Part shown: piece by piece, positions 8,351 to 14,690 of the stretch
Numbering within the stretch: the first letter of the stretch is position 1
Layout: each line of letters opens with the position of its first letter
From: an uncultured Pseudomonadota bacterium
GTDB lineage: Bacteria > Pseudomonadota > Alphaproteobacteria > RF32 > CAG-239
NCBI GenBank assembly: GCA_902495305.1
Contig: CABUWG010000019.1
Coordinates: 1-34,913, forward strand
Reading direction: 5' to 3'
Length of the DNA stretch: 34,913 nt
The notes under the pieces: generated by a model
Database searches by the model: none
What the model saw: only the letters and a program-made list of their open reading frames with translations
What the model was told of the DNA's origin: nothing
Program-made: the position numbers and the translations under genes

Positions 8351-8512
8351 TGTATCGAAAAAAAACAAAAGGCTGCCCGATGGCGGCCTTTAAAATTTTA
8401 AAAATTTTTGTCTAGACAGCCGGCAAAAAATATGATAAGATATTGATGTTGTTTTATTAAAAAGATATTATTAATCCGTCCTGCCGCAAGGCCGGACACA
8501 AATACTAAAATT

Positions 8513-9076
8513 ATGAAGAATAAAAAATTTTATTTTGGAGCGTTAGCAATTGTAATCGTAATTTTTGGTGCTGTTATAGCCGTCAATAATCATCGGTATC
8601 ATAAAAATTTGTTGATGAAACAAACGTTTTATGATCTGGCAGCCACAAAACAAGATACGGTTGTCCATTTTGCTTTTAAAGATACTTCGGAGTTTCTCTG
8701 CCGGATATATCCTCTGTCAATCATGACTGTCTGGAGAACAAGTGATGAAAACAGACCTTATATAGTTGCTTATCCGGAAGGAGCGACCATCGTTGCACTG
8801 AACGTTGATTGGGGAATTTTTGAGAGCAATGGCTTGCTGACATCGGTTATCGTCGATAATAATTATAAAGATAAAGAACTGGCAGCCATTGAAAACAGTG
8901 TTAAGGCCTTAATGAAAGAATACAAAAGTCTTAAGGTTGATTTTCCTGAATTAATGGCAGATGCTGACGATCGGCAAAACATTTTAAGTGGAACCTATGC
9001 CGATTTGATGGACAAGGCCGGCTATGATTATATCGCCGAATTAGCACAGGCCGTGCATGACTGGTACGCCCGATGA
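8513..9076 (+). CDS. Small membrane-anchored protein, copy 2 of a duplicated pair
   Basis: A 187-residue paralogue of the preceding gene with the same N-terminal membrane helix (residues about 6-24) and a similar soluble domain. By eye well over half of the residues are identical, the most divergent stretches being residues about 25-40 and the loop after DWGIFE. The upstream leader is almost identical to that of copy 1, so both are probably expressed in the same way. No Shine-Dalgarno is visible and the start follows AAATACTAAAATT. It is followed by a strong terminator at 9097-9128. Function unknown; a role in the cell envelope is inferred from the anchor and from the neighbouring lipoproteins. 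Confidence 0.8.
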   Translation: MKNKKFYFGALAIVIVIFGAVIAVNNHRYHKNLLMKQTFYDLAATKQDTVVHFAFKDTSEFLCRIYPLSIMTVWRTSDENRPYIVAYPEGATIVALNVDWGIFESNGLLTSVIVDNNYKDKELAAIENSVKALMKEYKSLKVDFPELMADADDRQNILSGTYADLMDKAGYDYIAELAQAVHDWYAR

Positions 9077-9096
9077 TATATCGAAAAAAACAAAAA

Positions 9097-9128
9097 AGAT
9101 TTGAGTCGTCCTGCTCAAATCTTTTTTT
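9097..9128 (+). terminator. Rho-independent terminator
   Basis: AGATTTGAG (9097-9105) and CTCAAATCT (9114-9122) form a perfect 9-bp stem followed by a T-run. Confidence 0.88.
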
Positions 9129-9129
9129 C

Positions 9130-9158
9130 TGGACAAATAGTCAAAAATGAGGTATGGT
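9130..9158 (+). promoter_or_regulatory. Promoter for the 9185 lipoprotein
   Basis: TGGACA (9130-9135), 17-nt spacer, TATGGT (9153-9158). The predicted leader is only about 20-25 bases, AT-rich and without a Shine-Dalgarno. Confidence 0.5.
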
Positions 9159-9184
9159 AAACGCCAATTTAAAATTTTTGTGTT

Positions 9185-9616
9185 ATGAAAAAAATTATTT
9201 TGTTTTTATTTATGGCCGTGAGTTGTGAACTTGTTTCTTGCACCAATCCTCAGACACCGCAGGCCGTCCGGCTTGACCGATTGTTTGAAGAACGCGATTT
9301 TCGCTTTTTTGAGCTGTTGGAAGATGAAAAGATTGTCACAACCGACATCAGCCTCCGGCGCGGACAAACCACCATTTTTTGGCGCAGCAACCTGCAAAGG
9401 GAGTTTGTTTTTATGGTCAACGAGGCCTGTGAACTGGAACAATGCGGCAAAGACAACTGCATTGTCATCAGCACAGCTACCGGAAATGCCATCGGTTTTG
9501 CTTTCCTTCTGCCTGATGAAATGGATAATGCAGATAAAAAATATGCTCATTATCTGCGGTTGCCATGGAAGGAATATCACCTGCAAGAAGCGGTCGAATC
9601 TCCGGTTTATGAATGA
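9185..9616 (+). CDS. Putative lipoprotein, 143 aa
   Basis: The N-terminus MKKIILFLFMAVSCELVSC ends in a good lipobox (LVSC, Cys about residue 19), so export and lipid anchoring are inferred. The mature domain is not recognised. The stretch TTIFWRSN..REFVFMV resembles in position and wording the [TM]TIW...PYIV segment of the duplicated proteins upstream, so it may be a distant member of the same local family; this is weak. Three cysteines at ELEQCGKDNC and upstream could form disulfides. No Shine-Dalgarno. It is a monocistronic unit with its own promoter and a terminator at 9629-9667. Confidence 0.72.
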   Translation: MKKIILFLFMAVSCELVSCTNPQTPQAVRLDRLFEERDFRFFELLEDEKIVTTDISLRRGQTTIFWRSNLQREFVFMVNEACELEQCGKDNCIVISTATGNAIGFAFLLPDEMDNADKKYAHYLRLPWKEYHLQEAVESPVYE

Positions 9617-9628
9617 TTTTTGAGGCTT

Positions 9629-9667
9629 ATCCCCGATTTAAACATCTGTTTAAACGGGGATTTTTTT
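9629..9667 (+). terminator. Rho-independent terminator
   Basis: ATCCCCGATTTAAAC (9629-9643), loop ATCT, GTTTAAACGGGGAT (9648-9661), one bulged base, then a T-run. Confidence 0.85.
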
Positions 9668-9759
9668 GTTTTTAAAAAATAGGCTGGATTTTTAAGCCAA
9701 ATGTGCTACAACCAAAATCCTTACTTTTATTATAATGCCTATTATTAAATTAAAATACT

Positions 9760-10101
9760 ATGACAAACATTAAATTGATTTCTCATATCTTAAGCGTGAC
9801 GTTGCTGTTTGGGTCGTGTTCTGTTTGCAAAAAGCAAAACGATTACAGTTATATCATCCGGAGAGCCCCCAAAAAGGACCGGGTCATATACTATCCTTTT
9901 GTCACAGACGATAAAATCTGTCAGATGGATACGACCGTTCGTAAAAAAAAGCTGCATATCGTCTGGCAGGCGGAAAAATCGGCTCAACGGTATTATATGC
10001 AGCTTCCGGCAAGCGCCCAGATTGTGGGAATGGATTCCGACTGGACCATGCTGCAGTTTCCCAATGACCGGATTCTTCTGGTCTGCTTCGGGTATTATTA
10101 G
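9760..10101 (+). CDS. Putative short lipoprotein of the 7784/8513 family
   Basis: A 113-residue protein whose N-terminus (ILSVTLLFGSC) looks like a lipoprotein signal with Cys at about residue 20. Residues about 50-110 align by eye with the middle of the duplicated proteins upstream: ICQ versus ICR, HIVW versus TIW, a YYMQLP/PYIVSYP segment, MDSDWTML versus LDSDWGIF and a following ND.[IM]L. The C-terminal third of the paralogues (KELAAIENSVK onward) is absent, and the protein ends shortly after the shared block. It is therefore either a shorter family member or a truncated one. TATAAT near 9731 is a plausible -10. No Shine-Dalgarno. Confidence 0.72.
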   Translation: MTNIKLISHILSVTLLFGSCSVCKKQNDYSYIIRRAPKKDRVIYYPFVTDDKICQMDTTVRKKKLHIVWQAEKSAQRYYMQLPASAQIVGMDSDWTMLQFPNDRILLVCFGYY

Positions 10102-10127
10102 GTCTCCCGCTTCGGCGGAAAATGTAA

Positions 10128-10165
10128 AACCCGCTTGAACCATGAAAGGTTCAAACGGGTTTTTC
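10128..10165 (+). terminator. Rho-independent terminator
   Basis: AACCCGCTTGAACC (10128-10141), loop ATGAAA, GGTTCAAACGGGTT (10148-10161), one C/A mismatch, then Ts. A smaller CCGC-TTCG-GCGG hairpin sits just upstream near 10107-10118. Confidence 0.85.
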
Positions 10166-10190
10166 TACGTATAGGAGGTCTTAAATATAA

Positions 10191-10703
10191 TTATTTCTGC
10201 ATATTATGCATATGCTCGCGGCCGGCTTCAATATCGTTGATATAATCGCCGATTTCCTGCTCGTGCTCGATTTCTTCATCCAAAATATGGCGGGACATAT
10301 GGAAAGTGGCAAAATCTTTGCCAATCGTCATCTCGCAAATCTTCTGATAACGGGCAATCGCACAACGCTCGGCAACCAGATTCTGCTGCAAAAGTTTTTC
10401 CACATAATCATCGCTCGGGGCGTCATATTTACACTGTGCCGTTTTTTTCCAGTCGTCAGGATCCAAAAGCGGCGTACCGCCCAACTCAATAATGCGGGTT
10501 GCCAGTTTTTGCGCATGGTCAAGTTCTTCATGCGCATGTTCCATAAATTCGGCGGCAATATCTTTGCGCATCGGGCCGACGGCCACCTGAGCGCCCATCC
10601 AGTATTGATAATAAGCCAGCCATTCTTCGGCAAAAGCCACGTTCAAAATATTAATCAGCTCTTTGCGGTCAACGTTGCTGATTTGTTGAGCCATTTCACC
10701 CAT
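10191..10703 (-). CDS. Ferritin-like di-iron protein (bacterioferritin/DPS-like)
   Basis: A 170-residue four-helix ferritin-like protein expected to oxidise and store iron or detoxify peroxide in the cytoplasm. The di-iron ligand pattern is visible: E26/E27 in helix A (FAEEW), E60-L-D-H63 (ExxH) in helix B, E112 (VAERC) in helix C and E144-I-E-H147 (ExxH) in helix D. It lacks a clear heme-ligating Met context, and cysteines lie near the centre (C113, C123), so it may belong to the DPS-like (DPSL) group rather than classical bacterioferritin; which one is undecided. The start is supported by GGGAGAAG eight bases upstream of the ATG. It converges on the 9760 gene across the terminator at 10128. 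Confidence 0.85.
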   Translation of the reverse strand: MGEMAQQISNVDRKELINILNVAFAEEWLAYYQYWMGAQVAVGPMRKDIAAEFMEHAHEELDHAQKLATRIIELGGTPLLDPDDWKKTAQCKYDAPSDDYVEKLLQQNLVAERCAIARYQKICEMTIGKDFATFHMSRHILDEEIEHEQEIGDYINDIEAGREHMHNMQK

Positions 10704-10853
10704 CTTACTTCTCCCAAGTTAAAGTTAAAATCTTGTCATCGGCAGATATAACTATCGGATAATAAAAAACAAGTCTTGCTGAAAAAAATCTTTTTTGTGG
10801 ATTTTATGATAGGAATAAAGTATTATTTAATAAATATCATAAGGAGAAAAAAC

Positions 10854-11489
10854 ATGGTCAAAATTGCCCCCAGTATCTTATCCGCAGACTTCGGCCGCCT
10901 GAGTGAAGAAATTGTTGCCTTGGAAAAAGCCGGTGCCGACCTGATACATTTAGACATTATGGACGGCAATTATGTGCCGAACCTGACCTTTGGCGCCGGT
11001 GTGGTCAAAGCCCTGCGCCCGCAAAGCAAACTGCCTTTTGACGTTCACCTTATGGTCAATAATCCCGATGAGATGATTCCCTGGTTTATTGCTGCCGGTG
11101 CCGATATTATCACCGTCCACGCCGAAGCCTGCCGCCATTTGGACAAGACCTTGTCTACCATCCGCTCCTATGGTCTCAAAGCCGGCGTATCGCTCAATCC
11201 GGCCACGCCGGAAAATGTCTTGGAATATGTGCTGGACAAGCTGGATCTGGTTTTGGTAATGTCTGTCAACCCCGGTTTTGGCGGGCAGAAATTTATAGAA
11301 AGCAGCCTGCAAAAAATTGCGCGGATTAAAGAAATGATTGCCGGAAAAGAGATTGAACTTGAAGTCGACGGTGGTATCAATCCTCTGACCGCCGCCCGCT
11401 GCATCAGTGCCGGAGCAGATATTCTGGTGGCCGGAACTTCGGTTTTTGCCGGCGGCGAATATGCGCGGAATATCGAGGCCTTAAGGTAA
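10854..11489 (+). CDS. rpe: Ribulose-phosphate 3-epimerase
   Basis: Interconverts D-ribulose 5-phosphate and D-xylulose 5-phosphate in the pentose phosphate pathway. The 211-residue TIM barrel begins MVKIAPSILSADFGRL and shows the family motifs HLDIMDGNYVPN, DVHLMV, the metal/catalytic His and Asp positions, VMSVNPGFGGQKF and EVDGGI followed by a phosphate-binding AGTSVF segment. The start at 10854 was chosen over a longer in-frame extension because ATAAGGAGA lies just upstream and the product then matches family length. It supplies a substrate of the transketolase encoded at 1164. phoB follows after 53 bases and may be partly co-transcribed. Confidence 0.95.
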   Translation: MVKIAPSILSADFGRLSEEIVALEKAGADLIHLDIMDGNYVPNLTFGAGVVKALRPQSKLPFDVHLMVNNPDEMIPWFIAAGADIITVHAEACRHLDKTLSTIRSYGLKAGVSLNPATPENVLEYVLDKLDLVLVMSVNPGFGGQKFIESSLQKIARIKEMIAGKEIELEVDGGINPLTAARCISAGADILVAGTSVFAGGEYARNIEALR

Positions 11490-11542
11490 TTTTAACCCGT
11501 TGGGCGTAAACTGTCGGCAAACCTCAGAAAGGGAGAAAAACG

Positions 11543-12244
11543 ATGAAGTACACCGTCATGCTGATAGAAGATGAAGAATCTCTGGCCTTAATGCTGAAGT
11601 ATAATCTGCAAAAAGAAGGCTACGAGGTCGTCCACGAAGCCCGCGGCAACAAAGCGCTGGCCGCCGTGGAAAAAATCCGCCCCTCTCTGATATTGCTTGA
11701 CTGGATGCTGCCGGAAATCTCGGGTGTTGAAATCTGCAAACTGATTCGCAGCAATCCGGAAATCAAAAACATTCCCATTATTATGCTCACCGCCAAAGGC
11801 GAGGAAGAAGACAAAATCAAAGGTCTTTCCGCCGGTGCGGACGACTATGTGACAAAGCCGTTTTCCATTCCGGAACTTTTGGCGCGCGTCAAAACCAACC
11901 TGCGTCGGGCGCCGGAACCTCATCAGGAAAAAGAACTGATATATGAAGACATCCGCATGGATATGGCCGAGAAAAAGGTTTTTCGCGGCGAGAATTATAT
12001 TCACCTCGGCCCGACGGAATTCCGCCTGCTGAAAACGCTGATGGAAGTGCCGGGTAAAGTTTTTTCCCGAGAATATCTGCTCAAAACCGTCTGGGGCGAT
12101 AACGTCTATGTGGAATCCCGTACGGTGGATGTCCATATCCGCCGCCTGCGGAAATCCTTAAACGACTACGGACCTGACTATATCCGAACCGTCCGTGCCA
12201 CAGGCTATTCCATCGACAAGTCTTTGGACGGCGACGAAGCCTAA
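11543..12244 (+). CDS. phoB: Phosphate regulon response regulator PhoB
   Basis: A 233-residue OmpR/PhoB-type regulator. The receiver domain (about 1-120) has the acidic pocket (EDEE), phosphoacceptor Asp53 (LLDWMLP), a conserved Thr in MLTAKG and the Lys in VTKPFS. The C-terminal winged-helix domain (about 135-228) has LGPTEFRLLKTL, VWGDNVYVESRTVDVHIRRLRK and RTVRATGYS. Wording is closest to PhoB, inferred to act with the PhoR-like kinase at 14691-16124. AAAGGGAGAAA precedes the ATG. Unusually, phoR is not adjacent: a two-gene AT-rich segment lies between and phoR is on the opposite strand. Confidence 0.9.
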   Translation: MKYTVMLIEDEESLALMLKYNLQKEGYEVVHEARGNKALAAVEKIRPSLILLDWMLPEISGVEICKLIRSNPEIKNIPIIMLTAKGEEEDKIKGLSAGADDYVTKPFSIPELLARVKTNLRRAPEPHQEKELIYEDIRMDMAEKKVFRGENYIHLGPTEFRLLKTLMEVPGKVFSREYLLKTVWGDNVYVESRTVDVHIRRLRKSLNDYGPDYIRTVRATGYSIDKSLDGDEA

Positions 12245-12314
12245 AAATCCGCTTGCAAATTTTTTTGTTGCTTTATTACAGACATTCTTTTCCCGATTTG
12301 CATAAGAATATCTA

Positions 12315-13244
12315 CTACTTATTGTGACTGAAATAAAGTTTTAACGTTGCAAATATATTATGAATTTGTTTTCTAATCTCAATCTGATTATCGCAATGAG
12401 AAACATTAGGTTCGATAATTAATGTAGATTTTTTCCACTTGTTATGCAAATAATAAGCTTGCTCCGGTAAACAATCACTGTCTTTGCCTCCGTGAAGAAT
12501 AACGCCATGAATATTATTGGCATCAAGTTCGGCGAGGTGTTGTTCCCAAAAAATATCTTCAAAAAAATAATGATGTGTACTGTAATGAAGAAAAATTTTA
12601 TTAGCCGTCAGGTTTTCTTGAGTTTCAGCCTCTAATGGAATATCAGTTTTGTTGGTTGCCAAAATATTAAAATAATGTGTCATCTTCGCACTGTAAAACA
12701 ATGCTGTTTTTTCATTTTTAGAAAAAATTTTTTCATAAAATTGCTCATTCAATGGTCTGGAAGAAGTTAAACCATCACTAAATTCAGCCCATTGTTGCGG
12801 AAACCGTATTCTTGACTGTTCAAAAGTCCATAACTCATCTGTGTTTCGTCCTAAAAAAATTCCGCGTAAAATTAAGTGTAAACAATTTTGAGGATAGCTC
12901 AAAGCATACATTAATCCGAGTACTGTCCCCCATGAGCGACCAAAAATAATGCATTTACCTAATTTTTCTTTTTGCCGTATGGCTTCCATATCAGATATCA
13001 GGTGAAGCAGCGTATTAGCACGTAATTCACCTTTGGGGGTACTTAATCCGCAACCTCGTTGGTCAATTGTAAAAACACGATAGAATGTTAAATCGATTAA
13101 TTCTAAAATACGAAAGTTAATCTTGCCACCGGGACCACCATGCAACATTAAAACCGGAATCCCGTCAGGATTACCGTATTCTCTGTAAGCAACAGTATGT
13201 ATTTCATCAACTTTTATAAATTTTTGTAGATAGTTTTTAAACAT
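12315..13244 (-). CDS. pip: Proline iminopeptidase (alpha/beta hydrolase)
   Basis: Predicted to release N-terminal proline from peptides in the cytoplasm. The protein of 309 residues has the oxyanion HGGPGG (about 35-40), DQRGCGLSTP, the nucleophile elbow GRSWG with Ser104, and near the end GGKDSDC (catalytic Asp) and VSHC (catalytic His), all matching Pip/S33. The usual nucleophile motif is GGSWG, so the Arg is a minor change. The start at 13244 was chosen because MFKNYLQKFIKVDEIHTV aligns with the family N-terminus; a 20-residue longer in-frame form starting at 13304 has an unusual hydrophobic extension. No Shine-Dalgarno. The gene is visibly AT-richer than phoB and phoR on either side, suggesting recent acquisition with the adjacent HisRS gene. 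Confidence 0.85.
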   Translation of the reverse strand: MFKNYLQKFIKVDEIHTVAYREYGNPDGIPVLMLHGGPGGKINFRILELIDLTFYRVFTIDQRGCGLSTPKGELRANTLLHLISDMEAIRQKEKLGKCIIFGRSWGTVLGLMYALSYPQNCLHLILRGIFLGRNTDELWTFEQSRIRFPQQWAEFSDGLTSSRPLNEQFYEKIFSKNEKTALFYSAKMTHYFNILATNKTDIPLEAETQENLTANKIFLHYSTHHYFFEDIFWEQHLAELDANNIHGVILHGGKDSDCLPEQAYYLHNKWKKSTLIIEPNVSHCDNQIEIRKQIHNIFATLKLYFSHNK

Positions 13245-13368
13245 AATGTTTTCAGATAACAGAAAATAAAAAAATGTAAACCACTTTCTTGACAATAAAT
13301 ACATTTAAATGTAAAGTCAGACCGTTTTTTTACAATTATTTACATTATTAACTTAAAAAATTATTAAA

Positions 13369-14634
13369 ATGGAAGAAACAAGACCTCTCGGTACGCTGGA
13401 TATATTCGGCACCGAATTTGAGAATCGTGACTATGTGTGCCAATGTTTGAAAAAAGTGTATCAGTCTTTTGGATATGATCCTTTACAAACACCGGCTATA
13501 GAATTTGCAGAAGTCTTTACAGGACATCATGGTGAGGGAGAAAAGCTTCTGTTTCATATTAAGGACGCTCAAGGTAAAGACCTTGTACTCCGCTACGATA
13601 TGACAGTTCCTTTTGCTCGTTTTGCTGCTGATCATCCCGAACTTCCTCGGCCTATTAAGCGTTATCAAATGCAAATGGCATATCGTGATGATGCTGTTGA
13701 TAAGGGACACTTTCGGGAATTTATGCAATGTGACGGTGATGTTATTGGATGTAAATCACTTACAGCTGATGCAGATGTAATTAATTTGGCCGTTGCAGGG
13801 TTAAAAGCAGTTGGGTTTACGGACTTTACCATCCGCATAAACCACCGTGATATCATCAAGGGAATTGCAGAAGAGCTTGGCTATAAAAGCAAAGAAGATA
13901 TTCTTCGAATCCAACGGGCTCTTGATTGTGCAGATAAATTCGGAAAAGCACAAGCTTCTGTTGATGATTTTACACAAAAGCTTACTGATCGAAATTTTAG
14001 TCCGGTTGAAATTGAGAAAATTAACGCTCTTGTGTTTGATAATTTTAGCTTTGAAAAACCAGAAGGATTATTAAAACGTACAAACAATAATTCTTCAGTT
14101 TATCATGGGCTCAAAGAACTACAGGAAATTGTTAGTTATCTTCCTCGTGAAGCTCTTCATCATTGCGTATTAGATCTTACTTTAGCGCGTGGAGCAGATT
14201 ATTATACCGGTTTTATTCTTGAAGGTGTAATTCCAAATTCAGGAGTAGGAGCTGTACTTGGAGGTGGGCGCTATGATAATCTAGTTCGGAATTGTGGAGG
14301 GAATGATATTGGCTGTGTTGGGATGGCATTTGGTTTAGATCGTATCTGTGTAGCTATGGCTGATGCGGATATGTATCCGAAACTTCTTTATTCCAAAGTA
14401 TTGATAGGAACATCTAAACGTCCAGCCTCTCGTCAAATGTTTGAAAAAGCCAATACCCTTCGTGCTAATGGTATTAACTGCGATTTAAGTTTTGACTTTT
14501 TCGAATATGATGAAGCTGTACAATATGCAAAGTCTCGACATTTTAGTGGTATTATTTGGGATGAGGAGTATACTTCATTGTATGATACCCCAGATTATTG
14601 TGATAAAGTTCTTAAGATATGGAACGGAAAATAA
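13369..14634 (+). CDS. hisS: Histidyl-tRNA synthetase, eukaryote/archaeal-like type
   Basis: A 421-residue class II synthetase-like protein. Motif 1 (DIFGTEFENRD...QTP), LRYDMTVPFARF (about 74-84), motif 2 (YRDD...KGHFREFMQCDGD, about 105-124), the His-specific LARGADYYTG (about 272-281) and motif 3 with GGGRYD and AFGLDRI are present. The RYDMTVPFAR wording is that of the eukaryotic/archaeal/Bacteroidetes-like HisRS rather than the classical bacterial RPE form. The C-terminal anticodon-binding region is short and divergent at its end. HisZ is less likely because the histidine-binding motifs are intact. Codon use is strongly A/T-ending compared with neighbouring genes. There is no Shine-Dalgarno, and a perfect terminator follows. 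Whether it is the only hisS of the genome cannot be seen here. Confidence 0.82.
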   Translation: MEETRPLGTLDIFGTEFENRDYVCQCLKKVYQSFGYDPLQTPAIEFAEVFTGHHGEGEKLLFHIKDAQGKDLVLRYDMTVPFARFAADHPELPRPIKRYQMQMAYRDDAVDKGHFREFMQCDGDVIGCKSLTADADVINLAVAGLKAVGFTDFTIRINHRDIIKGIAEELGYKSKEDILRIQRALDCADKFGKAQASVDDFTQKLTDRNFSPVEIEKINALVFDNFSFEKPEGLLKRTNNNSSVYHGLKELQEIVSYLPREALHHCVLDLTLARGADYYTGFILEGVIPNSGVGAVLGGGRYDNLVRNCGGNDIGCVGMAFGLDRICVAMADADMYPKLLYSKVLIGTSKRPASRQMFEKANTLRANGINCDLSFDFFEYDEAVQYAKSRHFSGIIWDEEYTSLYDTPDYCDKVLKIWNGK

Positions 14635-14640
14635 TAAAAA

Positions 14641-14663
14641 AAGGCTCAATTGAGCCTTTTTTT
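14641..14663 (+). terminator. Rho-independent terminator of hisS
   Basis: Perfect palindrome AAGGCTCAATTGAGCCTT (14641-14658) followed by a T-run; As on the other flank would also serve phoR transcription from the minus strand. Confidence 0.88.
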
Positions 14664-14690
14664 ATTAGAATATTGTAGAAATCCAGTTCT

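Larger units (their letters stand above)
7633..9095 (+). repeat. Tandem duplication of a 729-bp gene cassette
   Basis: Copy 1 runs from about 7633 to 8361 and copy 2 from 8362 to about 9095, at a constant offset of 729. Each unit holds a terminator-like hairpin (GGCTGCC/GGCGGCC, 7642-7659 and 8371-8388), a promoter, a leader and one gene. The roughly 150-base upstream part is nearly identical apart from two point changes and an inverted 12-base hairpin core, while the coding parts have clearly diverged. Both copies end with CCCGATGAT.TATCGAAAAAAA, and the junction lies in an AAAACAAAA tract. Confidence 0.9.

Noticed and set aside
10776..10853. Longer N-terminus for ribulose-phosphate epimerase
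   Set aside because: The good ribosome site and family N-terminus place the start at 10854.
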